DNA from: Caulobacter sp.
GTDB lineage: Bacteria; Pseudomonadota; Alphaproteobacteria; Caulobacterales; Caulobacteraceae
Direction: 5' to 3'
DNA: 64,000 bases
NCBI RefSeq assembly: GCF_017744445.1
Contig: NZ_JAGIBH010000006.1
Location: 374,071-438,070 of the forward strand
Of this stretch, positions 16,608 to 24,802 are shown one piece after another. Under the pieces are notes generated by a model. That model did not search any database and was not told the DNA's origin. It saw nothing but the letters and a program-made list of their open reading frames with translations. Position numbers and translations under genes: made by a program. Each line of letters begins with the position of its first letter. The stretch's first letter is position 1.

Positions 16608-18892
16608 GGCTTGCGCGTCCAGGCCTTGAGGCTGGCCTTGCCGGTCAGGGCCATGTCGCCGGCGTGGCTGCCGACGTACAGCGGATAGGACCCGGCCGGG
16701 ATCGTCCAGCCCGGCTTGGCGACGTCGTAGTCGGCCAGCAGGCGCGGCTCGACGGTCAGGGTCACGCGCTTGGTCTCGCCGGGGGCCAGATCGACCTTCT
16801 CGAAGCCCGCCAGGCGGACCATCGACTTGCGCTTGCCGGCCGTGACGTAGAGCTGCGGCGTGTCGGCGCCGGCGACCTTGCCGGTGTTGGTGACGTCGAA
16901 GCTGACCTTCAGCCCCGCTGCATCCTCGACCTTGAGGTTCTTGTAGCCGAACGACGTGTAGGACAGGCCATAGCCGAACGGATACAGCGGCTGGCGCTTC
17001 TCCTGGGCGTACCAGCGGTAGCCGACGGCGGCGCCTTCCGGATACTGCACGGCAAAGCCTTTGATGGGACCAGCCTTCTGGCCGGCGCGGCGGGCGTCGT
17101 CGATGGCGGCCTGTTCCTCGAAGCCCGGAGCGCTGGCGCGCGGCGCCTGGTCGGCCGACTTCGGGAAGGTCATGGCCAGACGGCCCGACGGGTTCACGTC
17201 GCCGAACAGCAGACGGGCGATGGCCTGGCCGCCGCGCTGGCCGGGATACCAGGCCTGCAGCACCGCGCCGACGCGGTTCAGCCACGGCATGGTCACCGGA
17301 CCGCCGGTCTCGAGCACCACGATCGCGTTCTTGTTCGCCGCGGCGACCGCGTCGATCAGGGCGTCCTGGTTCTCGGGCAGGACGATCGAGGGCGCGTCCT
17401 GGGCTTCGGTCTGCCAGTGCCAGGCGAAGACGATGGCGACGTCGGCGTCCTTGGCGGCGGCAGCAGCGGCGGCGGGATCCTTGCCGTCGATATAGACCAC
17501 CTCAGCGCCCGGCGCGGCGGCCTTGATCGCTTCCAGCGGCGACGACGCATGCCAGGTCACGCGGACGAACGAGGCGGCCTCGCCGCCGTTCAGCGGGATC
17601 TCGACCGGCGCGCCGCCGACCGAGCGCACCTGCGACGAGCCGCCGCCGGAGATAACGCCGACATCGGCATGGGCGCCGATCAGCACGATCTTCTTGGCGG
17701 TCTTGGCCAGGGGCAGCAGGTTGGCGTTGTTCTTCAGCAGCACCGAGCCGCGCTCGGCCACCGCCTGGGCGACCTTGGCATGGGCGTCATAGTCGATCGG
17801 CTGGGCGGTCGTCGGGGTCGGATTGTCCATCAGGCCCGAGGTGATCACCCCGTGCAGAATGCGGCGGACCATGTCGTCCACGCGCGCCTGGCTGACCTCG
17901 CCCTTGGTGATCGCGGCCTTCAGGTCGTCGCCGAAGAAGATCTGGGTGTCCAGCTCCTGGCCCGACTGCTGGTCCAGGCCCGCCAGCGCCGCCTTGACCG
18001 TGCTGTGCACCGCGCCCCAGTCGGACATGACAAAGCCCGGATAGTTCCAGTCGCGCTTGAGCACCTTGTTCAGCAGGAAGTCGTTCTGGCACGCCCAGTC
18101 GCCATTGACCTTGTTGTAGGCGCACATGACCGAGGCGGGATTGCTCTTCTCGATGGCGATCTGGAAGGCCAGCAGGTCACTTTCGCGCAGGTCCGCCTCG
18201 CCGATCTGGGCGTCCATCACGTGGCGGCCGGTCTCCTGGGCGTTCAGGGCGAAGTGCTTGATCGTCGAGACGATGTGGTTGGACTGCACGCCCTTGATCT
18301 GCTCGCCGGCCATCTCGCCCGCCAGCAGAGGGTCCTCGCCCAGATATTCGAAGTTACGGCCCGCCCACGGGTCGCGGGTAAGGTTGACGCCGCCGGCCAG
18401 CAGGACGTTGAAAGTCTTGGCGCGGGCTTCCGAGCCGATCATCGCGCCGCCGGCATAGGCCAGCTTCGGCTCGAAGGTCGAGGCCAGGGCCAAGCCCGAC
18501 GGCAGGGCCGTGGCGACGTCGCCCTTGCGCTGCTCGACCTGGTTGGCCACGCCCAGGCTGGCGTCGCTTTCACGCAGGGTCGGGATCTTCAGGCGCGGCA
18601 CGCCCGGCACGTAGCCGGCCGACGGGATCATGTCGGCCGGCGCCGGCTTGGTGTTCGGCGGGAACAGGCCGTGCAGGTAGGTGATCTTCTCGTCCAGCGT
18701 CATCTGCTTGACCAGGGCGTCGGCGCGGGCCCAGGCCGGGTCGTTGGCGCGCGGAGCCAGCGGGGCGCTGTCCTTGGTCGGCATGGTCTGGGCCAACGCG
18801 CCCGAGACCGGAGTCAGGGCGAGCAACGCCACGGCGGCAGTGGTCCGGCACAGGATCCGCAAGGCGGATGAAGGCTGGGCGGCGGTCGTCAT
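16604..18892 (-). CDS. Exported glycoside hydrolase family 3 beta-glucosidase
   Basis: The 762-residue protein has a signal peptide (TTAAVALLALTPVSGALAQ), a GH3 N-terminal barrel with the nucleophile Asp291 in GFVMSDWGAVHS and the substrate-binding pair KH at 212-213 (STIKHFALN), then the GH3 C-terminal domain and a fibronectin-III-like end. The start at 18892 follows a GGAG site and places the signal peptide correctly. The gene is third in the run TBDR 2, halogenase, GH3, GH30 and overlaps GH30 by 4 nt. It most likely releases glucose from oligosaccharides in the periplasm. Confidence 0.94.
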   Translation of the reverse strand: MTTAAQPSSALRILCRTTAAVALLALTPVSGALAQTMPTKDSAPLAPRANDPAWARADALVKQMTLDEKITYLHGLFPPNTKPAPADMIPSAGYVPGVPRLKIPTLRESDASLGVANQVEQRKGDVATALPSGLALASTFEPKLAYAGGAMIGSEARAKTFNVLLAGGVNLTRDPWAGRNFEYLGEDPLLAGEMAGEQIKGVQSNHIVSTIKHFALNAQETGRHVMDAQIGEADLRESDLLAFQIAIEKSNPASVMCAYNKVNGDWACQNDFLLNKVLKRDWNYPGFVMSDWGAVHSTVKAALAGLDQQSGQELDTQIFFGDDLKAAITKGEVSQARVDDMVRRILHGVITSGLMDNPTPTTAQPIDYDAHAKVAQAVAERGSVLLKNNANLLPLAKTAKKIVLIGAHADVGVISGGGSSQVRSVGGAPVEIPLNGGEAASFVRVTWHASSPLEAIKAAAPGAEVVYIDGKDPAAAAAAAKDADVAIVFAWHWQTEAQDAPSIVLPENQDALIDAVAAANKNAIVVLETGGPVTMPWLNRVGAVLQAWYPGQRGGQAIARLLFGDVNPSGRLAMTFPKSADQAPRASAPGFEEQAAIDDARRAGQKAGPIKGFAVQYPEGAAVGYRWYAQEKRQPLYPFGYGLSYTSFGYKNLKVEDAAGLKVSFDVTNTGKVAGADTPQLYVTAGKRKSMVRLAGFEKVDLAPGETKRVTLTVEPRLLADYDVAKPGWTIPAGSYPLYVGSHAGDMALTGKASLKAWTRKP

Positions 18893-18915
18893 GGCGTTAC
18901 TCCGTATGAACAGGT

Positions 18916-20451
18916 CTAAGGGGTTGGAACGAGAGGCGGCATGGCCGCGAGCGGTGGGGCCTGGCACGTCTTGGCCACGAACTCGGCGTGGCTGGGCATC
19001 ACGTTCAGGCACTTGCCGATGACCGTCTGGATGTTGCCGAGGTGCTTGGCGATGGCCTCGTCCGAATGGACGCGGACCAGCGGGTCGTAGCTGCGCGGGA
19101 TCACGCCCTGGCCCAGGAACACCTGGATCCAGCTCTCCTCGGTGAAGAGCTCGTCGTCCTCGCGGAACACCCGGCCGTTGGCGGCGAACAGGTCCATCTT
19201 CCGCTGCAAGGTCGCGGGGACCTCCATGTCGCGGCAGTAGCGCCAGAACGGCGTGTCGTCGCGGGCGGTGGCCTTGTAGTGCAGGATGATGAAGTCGCGG
19301 ATGCGCTCGTATTCGAAGTCGCTCTGGCGATTGAACTCGTCGATATTAGCCTGGTCGAAGCCGCCGTCGGGCAGCAGGCGAACCATGCGGATCACGGCTG
19401 ACTGGATCAGGTGCAGGCTGGTCGACTCCAGCGGCTCCATGAAGCCGCTGGCCAGGCCGACCGAGATGCAGTTCTTGTTCCAGATCTTCTTGCGTTTGCC
19501 GGTCGTGAAGCGCAGCCGCATCGGGTTGGCGCGCTGGGCGCCGTCCAAGTTGGCCAGCAGGACGCGCTCGGCCTCGTCGTCGTCGATGTACTTGGACGAA
19601 TAGACGTGGCCGTTGCCGGTGCGGTGCTGCAGCGGGATGCGCCATTGCCAGCCGGCGTCATGGGCGGTCGAGCGGGTATAGGGCGTGAAGTGCTCCGAAC
19701 GCTCGGACGGCACGGCGATGGCCCGGTCGGCGGGCAGCCAGTGGGTCCAGTCGTCGTAGCCGGTCTTCAGGGCCTGCTCGATGATCAGGCCCCGGAAGCC
19801 CGAGCAGTCGATGAAGAAGTCGGCGGCGATCACGGCGCCGTCGTCCATGGTCACCGACTGGACGAAGCCGTCCTCGGGCCGCAGCGTCACATCGACGATC
19901 TTGCCCTCGCGCCGCTGGACGCCGCGCGCCTGGGCGTAGGTCGACAGGTGCTTGGCGTAGAGGCCGGCGTCGAAGTGGAAGGCGTGGGCGATGTGGCCGA
20001 TCGGCGAGTCCGACATGTCGGCCCGGGCGCGCATGAACTTGTCGCCCAGCGCCATGGCGTTGTTGATCGACAGGTCGTTGAAGTCGCCGGCCTGCCCCAG
20101 CTCGCGCATGCGCAGCCAGTACTGGTGGACGCGCAGCCAGCCCAGGTCCTGGCCCAGCACGCCGAAGCCATGCAGGTAGCTCTCGCCCTTGCGATACCAG
20201 TTACGGAATTCGATGCCGAGCTTGAAGGAGCCCTGCGTCTTGCGCAGGAAGTCGTCCTCGTCGATGCCCAGCAGTTCGTTGAATTTCTTGATGGCGGGGA
20301 TGGTCGCCTCCCCTACCCCGACCGTGCCGATCTGCTCGGACTCGATCAGGACGATCTCGTAGAGACCCTGGAACAGGCGCGCGCACAGCGCCGCCGTCAT
20401 CCAGCCTGCGGATCCGCCGCCGGCGATCAGTATTTTCTTGAGCGGTTGCAA
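18916..20451 (-). CDS. Flavin-dependent halogenase of the tryptophan-halogenase family
   Basis: The 511-residue protein has the FAD motif GGGSAGW at 11-17, GVGEATIP, the WxWxIP-type signature (WQWRIPLQHR) that separates halogenases from monooxygenases, the Lys-containing stretch GSFKLGIEFRNW that corresponds to the catalytic Lys of PrnA, and FMEPLEST (the Glu-Ser pair of the active site). The start is a TTG preceded by GGGAGG. It needs reduced FAD from a separate reductase; none is adjacent. Proteobacterial relatives that sit beside TonB receptors, such as BrvH, halogenate indoles, but the native substrate here is unknown. It lies 23 bases before the GH3 gene. Confidence 0.92.
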   Translation of the reverse strand: MQPLKKILIAGGGSAGWMTAALCARLFQGLYEIVLIESEQIGTVGVGEATIPAIKKFNELLGIDEDDFLRKTQGSFKLGIEFRNWYRKGESYLHGFGVLGQDLGWLRVHQYWLRMRELGQAGDFNDLSINNAMALGDKFMRARADMSDSPIGHIAHAFHFDAGLYAKHLSTYAQARGVQRREGKIVDVTLRPEDGFVQSVTMDDGAVIAADFFIDCSGFRGLIIEQALKTGYDDWTHWLPADRAIAVPSERSEHFTPYTRSTAHDAGWQWRIPLQHRTGNGHVYSSKYIDDDEAERVLLANLDGAQRANPMRLRFTTGKRKKIWNKNCISVGLASGFMEPLESTSLHLIQSAVIRMVRLLPDGGFDQANIDEFNRQSDFEYERIRDFIILHYKATARDDTPFWRYCRDMEVPATLQRKMDLFAANGRVFREDDELFTEESWIQVFLGQGVIPRSYDPLVRVHSDEAIAKHLGNIQTVIGKCLNVMPSHAEFVAKTCQAPPLAAMPPLVPTP

Positions 20452-20478
20452 CCACCCGCCTCCCGTTGATCAAAGGTC

Positions 20479-20499
20479 GGGGCCGCACTGGGCGGCCCC
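20479..20499 (-). other. Intergenic hairpin between TBDR 2 and the halogenase gene
   Basis: GGGGCCGC and GCGGCCCC form a perfect 8-bp stem with a 5-base loop in the 115-base gap between two same-strand genes. It is not followed by a T-run. A hairpin here would allow more receptor than enzyme to be made from one transcript, by protecting or partly terminating the receptor message; this is inference. Confidence 0.45.
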
Positions 20500-20566
20500 G
20501 CCTCCGTTGGTTCTTGCCTGGCGAGCCTTAGCCGCGGGGGAGCGCGGCCAGGCTCAGCCTCTCTGC

Positions 20567-23422
20567 TTAGAACCGATAGTTCACGCCGAACAGGATCTGC
20601 CGGCCGTACTTCTCGTAGGTTTCCGGCAACGAGGCGCCGTTGCTGGTCTTGGTGCCGCCGCCGTCCAGACCCAGGCGCGTGCGGTACGGCGAGTCAGTCA
20701 GGTTGTTGACCTGCAGCAGGAAGCCCAGGTTCTGCAGCGGACCGTCCTCGAAGGTGTAGCCGATCTGGGCGTCGACCTGCTTGTCGGCCAGGATCTCGGT
20801 GTAGCCGCGCGTGGCGAACAGCTGCACCACCTCGCCCTTGAAGGCCGAGCGGTAGCGCTGGCTGATCCGCGCCTGGAAGCCGCCGCGCTCGTAGTAGCCC
20901 GTGATGTTGTACACGCGCTTCGACAGGCCCGGGATCCGGACGGGGTCGGCGGCGGTCGTCGGGTTCAGGTTCGACTTGGTCAGCGACAGGCTGCCCTGCA
21001 CGCCCAGGCCCTTCAGCAGGCTGACGACCTCGCCGAAGTCGAGCGCGCCGCTGAACTCCAGCCCCTTCAGATTGCCGCCGTTGCCGTTGGCGGGCAGCGT
21101 AATCTGGCCGGTCGGGTTGATGTTGGTGCCGGCCGGGATGCTGGCGCCCACCGGGATCGGGATGCCGGTGAAGTCGAACGTGCCGGTCTGCGAGTAGATG
21201 TAGGTGTCGAGCTTCTTGTAGAAGCCGGCCACCGACAGATAGGTCGCGGGGCTGACGTACCACTCATAGGCCAGGTCGGCGGCCTTGGCTTCCCACGGAC
21301 GCAGGTGCGGGTTGCCGCCCGAGGCCGACCACGGGTTGACCGTCGTGCCTGGACCGCAGGGTTGGCTGGAGCAGACCAGCGCGTTGAAGCCCGGCGTGAC
21401 GTTGGCGCGCATCTCGTCCATGCGCGGACGGGCCATGGTCTTGGACACGGCCGCGCGGATGCGGTGGCCGCCGCCCAGGTCGTAGATCAGGTTCAGGCTG
21501 GGCAGGACGTCGGTGTAGCTGTCCTTGGCGTTGATCTTGGTCGGCACGATCGGCTGGCCGGCCGTGGTGCCGTTGATCACCACGCCGCTGGACGACTGCT
21601 CCTGCTTGACCACCTGGACGCCGACATTGCCGCGCAGGTCGCCGACCGAGAAGTTGGCGCGACCGAAGAAGGTGGTGACCTCTTCGCTGATGTCCCAGTT
21701 CTTGTCGTAGTAGTTGGCGTCCAGGATCGGCGCCCAGTTGTAGTACTTCTGCCAGACGTCGCCGATCTTGACGCTCAGTACGCCGCCGAAGCCGGCGAAG
21801 CCCAGCTTGGTCGGATCGACCAGGTCGGCCGCCTCGACATAGACCTGCTGGCGACCGTTCTTCAGGAACAGGTCGTTGTCCGAGACGGTCTTGCCCTTCT
21901 CGCGCTTGGTGTAGTTCACGCCGCCCGACAGCTGGGTGATGAAGCCGTCCATCTCGTGCTCGAGGTGAATGTCCACCGCCGTGACGTCTTCCTTGACGTG
22001 CGGGAAGCGGATCGAGCCGTCGTGGCCCCAGCCACCCCAGGGGGCGCGGTCGCCCAGGGTGACGCGGCTGGCGTCGTCGTAGCTCAGGCCTTCCTGGTAC
22101 TGTGAGAAGCCGCCGTCGTCGGCGACGTGGAAGCGGATGCCGTCATAGGTGCGGCCCACGTCCGGCGTGCCCGGGGTGACGCCGCCGACGCCGCGGCCAT
22201 AGCCCGCATACGTCTCCATGATCTGTTCCTTCCGCTTGTTGGACGAATAGGACAGGTCGGCGACCAGCTTGGTCTTCTCGCTGATCTGGAACTCGTTGTT
22301 CCAGCCGGCCGAGAACAGCTGGTCCATGCGGGTGTTGTAGTCGTTGCGCAGCTGCAGGACGGCATTCTGGATGACGCCGTCGGTGGCGAACTTCGAGCCG
22401 CCCAGGTCCTCGGTCTTCACGTCCGAGAAGGTGACGCCGTCGGCGAACGGGTTCGAGAACCACTGGCCGCCGCGCGTGACCTCCTTCTGCTTGAAGGTCG
22501 AGTAGTACATGTCCAGCGTCGAGTGGAACCGGTCGTTGGGCTCGTACTCGAGGATGCCGATCCAGGCGTCGCGCTTGTTGTTGCGCGAGGTGGCGAACAC
22601 TTCCTGGCCGTTCAGCATCAGAGCGCCGTCGGCGCTGTCCGGGCTGGTGGCCGTGGCCGGGAAGGCCTCGTAGCCATAGGCCTTGTAGTGCTTCACCTGC
22701 GAGGGCGAATCCAGGTGGGCGTAGCCCAGGGCGACGCCGATCGTGCCGTCGGCGAACTGGTTGATGTAGCTGGCGCTGAAGCGGCCGCCGGTGTTCTTGG
22801 AGTCGTCGTTCAGCTTGTGGCCCGACGTCTTCTCGCCGCGCAGGTTCACGGCCAGGGCGCGCTTGCCGTAGGCCAGCGGGCGCACGGTGCGCAGATCCGC
22901 GGTGCCCGACAGGCCCATGCCCGAGACCTGGGCGTCCGGCGTCTTGTAGATCACGACGCTGGACAGCAGTTCCGACGGATACTGGTCGAACTCGACGGCC
23001 CGGTTGTCGCCCGAGCTGGCCTGCTGGCGGCCGTTCAGCAGCGTGGTGGTGAAGTCCGGCGCCAGGCCGCGGATCGAGATGACCTGGGCGCGGCCGTTCA
23101 CGCGCTGCGCCGCCAGACCCGGCAGGCGGGCGATCGACTCGGCGATCGACACGTCCGGCAGCTTGCCGATGTCTTCGGCCGAGACGGCTTCGACGATCGA
23201 GGTCTGGTTCTTCTTGATGTTGATCGAGTTCTGGATGGCGGCGCGGATGCCGGTCACCACGATGGCGTCGACGGTGTCATCGCCCTGCGCGGGAGCCGTT
23301 TGGGCCCAGGCCGAGCCGCCGAGCGCCAGCGTGATCGCGGCGGCGGAGGCTGTGCCAAAAAACGCATGGAATGGGAATTTCTGGACGGTCGGACGCGCGC
23401 CGCGCGGAATGCGGTTTCGCAT
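20567..23422 (-). CDS. TonB-dependent outer-membrane receptor (TBDR 2)
   Basis: The protein has about 951 residues, with a signal sequence (TASAAAITLALGGSAWAQ), a TonB-box-like VDAIVVTGIRAAIQNSI, plug motifs (IGKLPDVSIAESIARLPG, ISIRGLAPDFTTTLLNG) and a barrel ending ILFGVNYRF. The start at 23422 is preceded by GGGGAGAG. It is the first gene of the run with the halogenase, GH3 and GH30, and three palindromic operators lie 70-130 bases upstream. It is inferred to import an oligosaccharide or glycoside that the GH3/GH30 pair degrades. Confidence 0.94.
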   Translation of the reverse strand: MRNRIPRGARPTVQKFPFHAFFGTASAAAITLALGGSAWAQTAPAQGDDTVDAIVVTGIRAAIQNSINIKKNQTSIVEAVSAEDIGKLPDVSIAESIARLPGLAAQRVNGRAQVISIRGLAPDFTTTLLNGRQQASSGDNRAVEFDQYPSELLSSVVIYKTPDAQVSGMGLSGTADLRTVRPLAYGKRALAVNLRGEKTSGHKLNDDSKNTGGRFSASYINQFADGTIGVALGYAHLDSPSQVKHYKAYGYEAFPATATSPDSADGALMLNGQEVFATSRNNKRDAWIGILEYEPNDRFHSTLDMYYSTFKQKEVTRGGQWFSNPFADGVTFSDVKTEDLGGSKFATDGVIQNAVLQLRNDYNTRMDQLFSAGWNNEFQISEKTKLVADLSYSSNKRKEQIMETYAGYGRGVGGVTPGTPDVGRTYDGIRFHVADDGGFSQYQEGLSYDDASRVTLGDRAPWGGWGHDGSIRFPHVKEDVTAVDIHLEHEMDGFITQLSGGVNYTKREKGKTVSDNDLFLKNGRQQVYVEAADLVDPTKLGFAGFGGVLSVKIGDVWQKYYNWAPILDANYYDKNWDISEEVTTFFGRANFSVGDLRGNVGVQVVKQEQSSSGVVINGTTAGQPIVPTKINAKDSYTDVLPSLNLIYDLGGGHRIRAAVSKTMARPRMDEMRANVTPGFNALVCSSQPCGPGTTVNPWSASGGNPHLRPWEAKAADLAYEWYVSPATYLSVAGFYKKLDTYIYSQTGTFDFTGIPIPVGASIPAGTNINPTGQITLPANGNGGNLKGLEFSGALDFGEVVSLLKGLGVQGSLSLTKSNLNPTTAADPVRIPGLSKRVYNITGYYERGGFQARISQRYRSAFKGEVVQLFATRGYTEILADKQVDAQIGYTFEDGPLQNLGFLLQVNNLTDSPYRTRLGLDGGGTKTSNGASLPETYEKYGRQILFGVNYRF

Positions 23423-23494
23423 AAGCTCTCCCCTCTGAGACCCGCCCCTGCGCGGACGAGTTATCGTTCTTGTTGTACGGCGCAACCTTGGCCG

Positions 23495-23522
23495 TGGAAG
23501 CGCTTCCATGGAAGCGCTTCCA
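23495..23522. promoter_or_regulatory. Two abutting LacI-type operators upstream of TBDR 2
   Basis: Two identical perfect 14-bp palindromes, TGGAAGCGCTTCCA, lie directly next to each other at 23495-23508 and 23509-23522. The pair is itself palindromic. The central CG and symmetry are typical of LacI-family sites. They are 73 bases upstream of the TBDR 2 start and just after the LacI copy 2 gene, the probable binder. Confidence 0.75.
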
Positions 23523-23536
23523 ATTGCCGGCAACGC

Positions 23537-23548
23537 GACAACGTTGTC
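23537..23548. promoter_or_regulatory. Second class of LacI-type operator upstream of TBDR 2
   Basis: GACAACGTTGTC is a perfect 12-bp palindrome, 14 bases beyond the tandem pair and of a different sequence. It resembles the AACGTT-centred operators found upstream of many TBDR genes. Its different sequence suggests that a second LacI-type protein also acts on this promoter. Confidence 0.65.
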
Positions 23549-23577
23549 AAGGCGGAAACAAACTCAGTTCGGAGAGC

Positions 23578-24618
23578 CTAGGCCAGACCTGTCGTCTGAC
23601 GGGACACGACCGCGTGTTCCAATTGCTGGAAGATCGGTTCCGGGGTCGAATTCACCCCATTCAGGCGGGAAACCAGCAATTCCACCGCACGCTGCCCCAG
23701 CACCTTCACGGGTTGGTTCACGGTCGTCAAAGGCGGCCAGACGATGGCGGCGACGGGGGCGTCGTCGAAGCCGGTGATCGACAGGTCGCCAGGAATGTTG
23801 AGGCCCCGCGCGTGGGCGGCCGACAGCACGCCGGCGGCCATGTCGTCATTGGCGCAGACCAGCGCCGTGGGCTTCAGCGGATGGTCCAGCAGCTGCGGCG
23901 CCAGGTGGGTGCCGGAGCGGAAGGTGAAGTCGCCGCGCAGCACCACGCAGTCGCGCTCGCCCAGTCCCTGCTCTTCCAGCGCGCGCCAGAAGCCCTTCAG
24001 GCGACGATCGGCCGACAAGTGCCCCTCCAGGCCGGCGATGAAGCCGAATCGGCGGTGGCCCAGGCGCAGCAGTTCGCGCGTGAGGTCGTAACCGCCAGCC
24101 TCATCGTCGACGCCCACGCCGTCGGTCGTCCCCCTGCCCGGCCCGCCCGGCGAGACGGTGACGACCTTGCAGCCTTGCGCCAGCACGGCCTCGATCAGCC
24201 CGACATCGTCGCTATAGGGCGGCGACAGGATCAGGCCCTCGCAGCGCTGAGTGGTGATCAGGTCCAGAACCCGCTTGCGGTAGTCGGGGGTCTGGTCGGG
24301 CACGTTCTGCACCAGCACCTGGTAGCCCAGCGCCAGGCAGGCCCGCAGCGCGCCCAGTTCCAGGGCGGACTCGTAGTACGAGTTCGGATCGTTCTCAGGG
24401 TCCGAGGCGAAAACGAAGGCCAGGAGGCGGCTGGCCCCGCCCGCCAGACTGCGCGCCTGCGGATTGACCTTGTAGTCCAGCTGCTCGACCGCCTGCATGA
24501 CGCGGGCGCGAACCTCGTCACGGACATTGGGGCCGCCGTTGAGCACCCGAGACACCGTCACGCGCGCTACGCCCGATACGCGGGCGACGTCGTCGATGGT
24601 CGGTCTCTTGCTCGTCAA
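23578..24618 (-). CDS. LacI-family transcriptional repressor (copy 2)
   Basis: The 346-residue protein has a helix-turn-helix at residues 7-28 (TIDDVARVSGVARVTVSRVLN) and a sugar-binding domain (ALVCANDDMAAGVLSAAHARG, LSITGFDDAPVAAIVWPPLTTV). The start is TTG with GGGGAG upstream. It lies directly upstream of the TBDR 2/glycosidase run on the same strand, with the operators between them, and divergent from the alginate-lyase-like gene. It probably represses the TBDR 2 operon until a sugar is bound. Confidence 0.93.
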   Translation of the reverse strand: MTSKRPTIDDVARVSGVARVTVSRVLNGGPNVRDEVRARVMQAVEQLDYKVNPQARSLAGGASRLLAFVFASDPENDPNSYYESALELGALRACLALGYQVLVQNVPDQTPDYRKRVLDLITTQRCEGLILSPPYSDDVGLIEAVLAQGCKVVTVSPGGPGRGTTDGVGVDDEAGGYDLTRELLRLGHRRFGFIAGLEGHLSADRRLKGFWRALEEQGLGERDCVVLRGDFTFRSGTHLAPQLLDHPLKPTALVCANDDMAAGVLSAAHARGLNIPGDLSITGFDDAPVAAIVWPPLTTVNQPVKVLGQRAVELLVSRLNGVNSTPEPIFQQLEHAVVSRQTTGLA

Positions 24619-24702
24619 AACGCACTCCCCACAACGGCCGGAAGATGATCAGGAAAACCGCGCAAGACAAGCGATGTCCCATCAGGTCGGACCAGTTCGT
24701 CA

Positions 24703-24719
24703 TATTGGCATGACCAATA
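24703..24719. promoter_or_regulatory. Inverted repeat of GntR/uronate-regulator type upstream of the lyase gene
   Basis: TATTGG-CATGA-CCAATA is a perfect 6-5-6 inverted repeat directly upstream of a -35-like TTGACA. The half-sites resemble those of GntR-family uronate regulators (the E. coli UxuR/ExuR type is ATTGGT...ACCAAT) rather than the CG-centred LacI sites nearby. No GntR gene is in the window. Confidence 0.5.
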
Positions 24720-24720
24720 A

Positions 24721-24749
24721 TTGACAAGCTTGCATATTGGCCAGATATC
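24721..24749 (+). promoter_or_regulatory. Putative promoter of the lyase gene
   Basis: TTGACA at 24721-24726 is followed, 17 bases later, by GATATC at 24744-24749, a plausible though imperfect -10 element. The start codon is 54 bases further on. The sequence ACAAGCTT occurs both within this promoter and again just before the ribosome-binding site. Confidence 0.4.
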
Positions 24750-24802
24750 TCGCTGCAACACTCGCCGCGTAAGGCGGGTGACAAGCTTATGGGGAGATCG
24801 CC

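Noticed and set aside
15201..17285. GH30 gene read from a far upstream start (694 codons)
   Set aside because: The upstream part is antisense-like noise inside the GH3 gene. The GTG at 16607 overlaps the GH3 stop and gives a proper signal peptide.
20520..20566. GC-rich dyad after TBDR 2 (CCGCG...CGCGG) as an intrinsic terminator
   Set aside because: No T-run follows on the minus strand and the halogenase gene behind it appears to depend on read-through.
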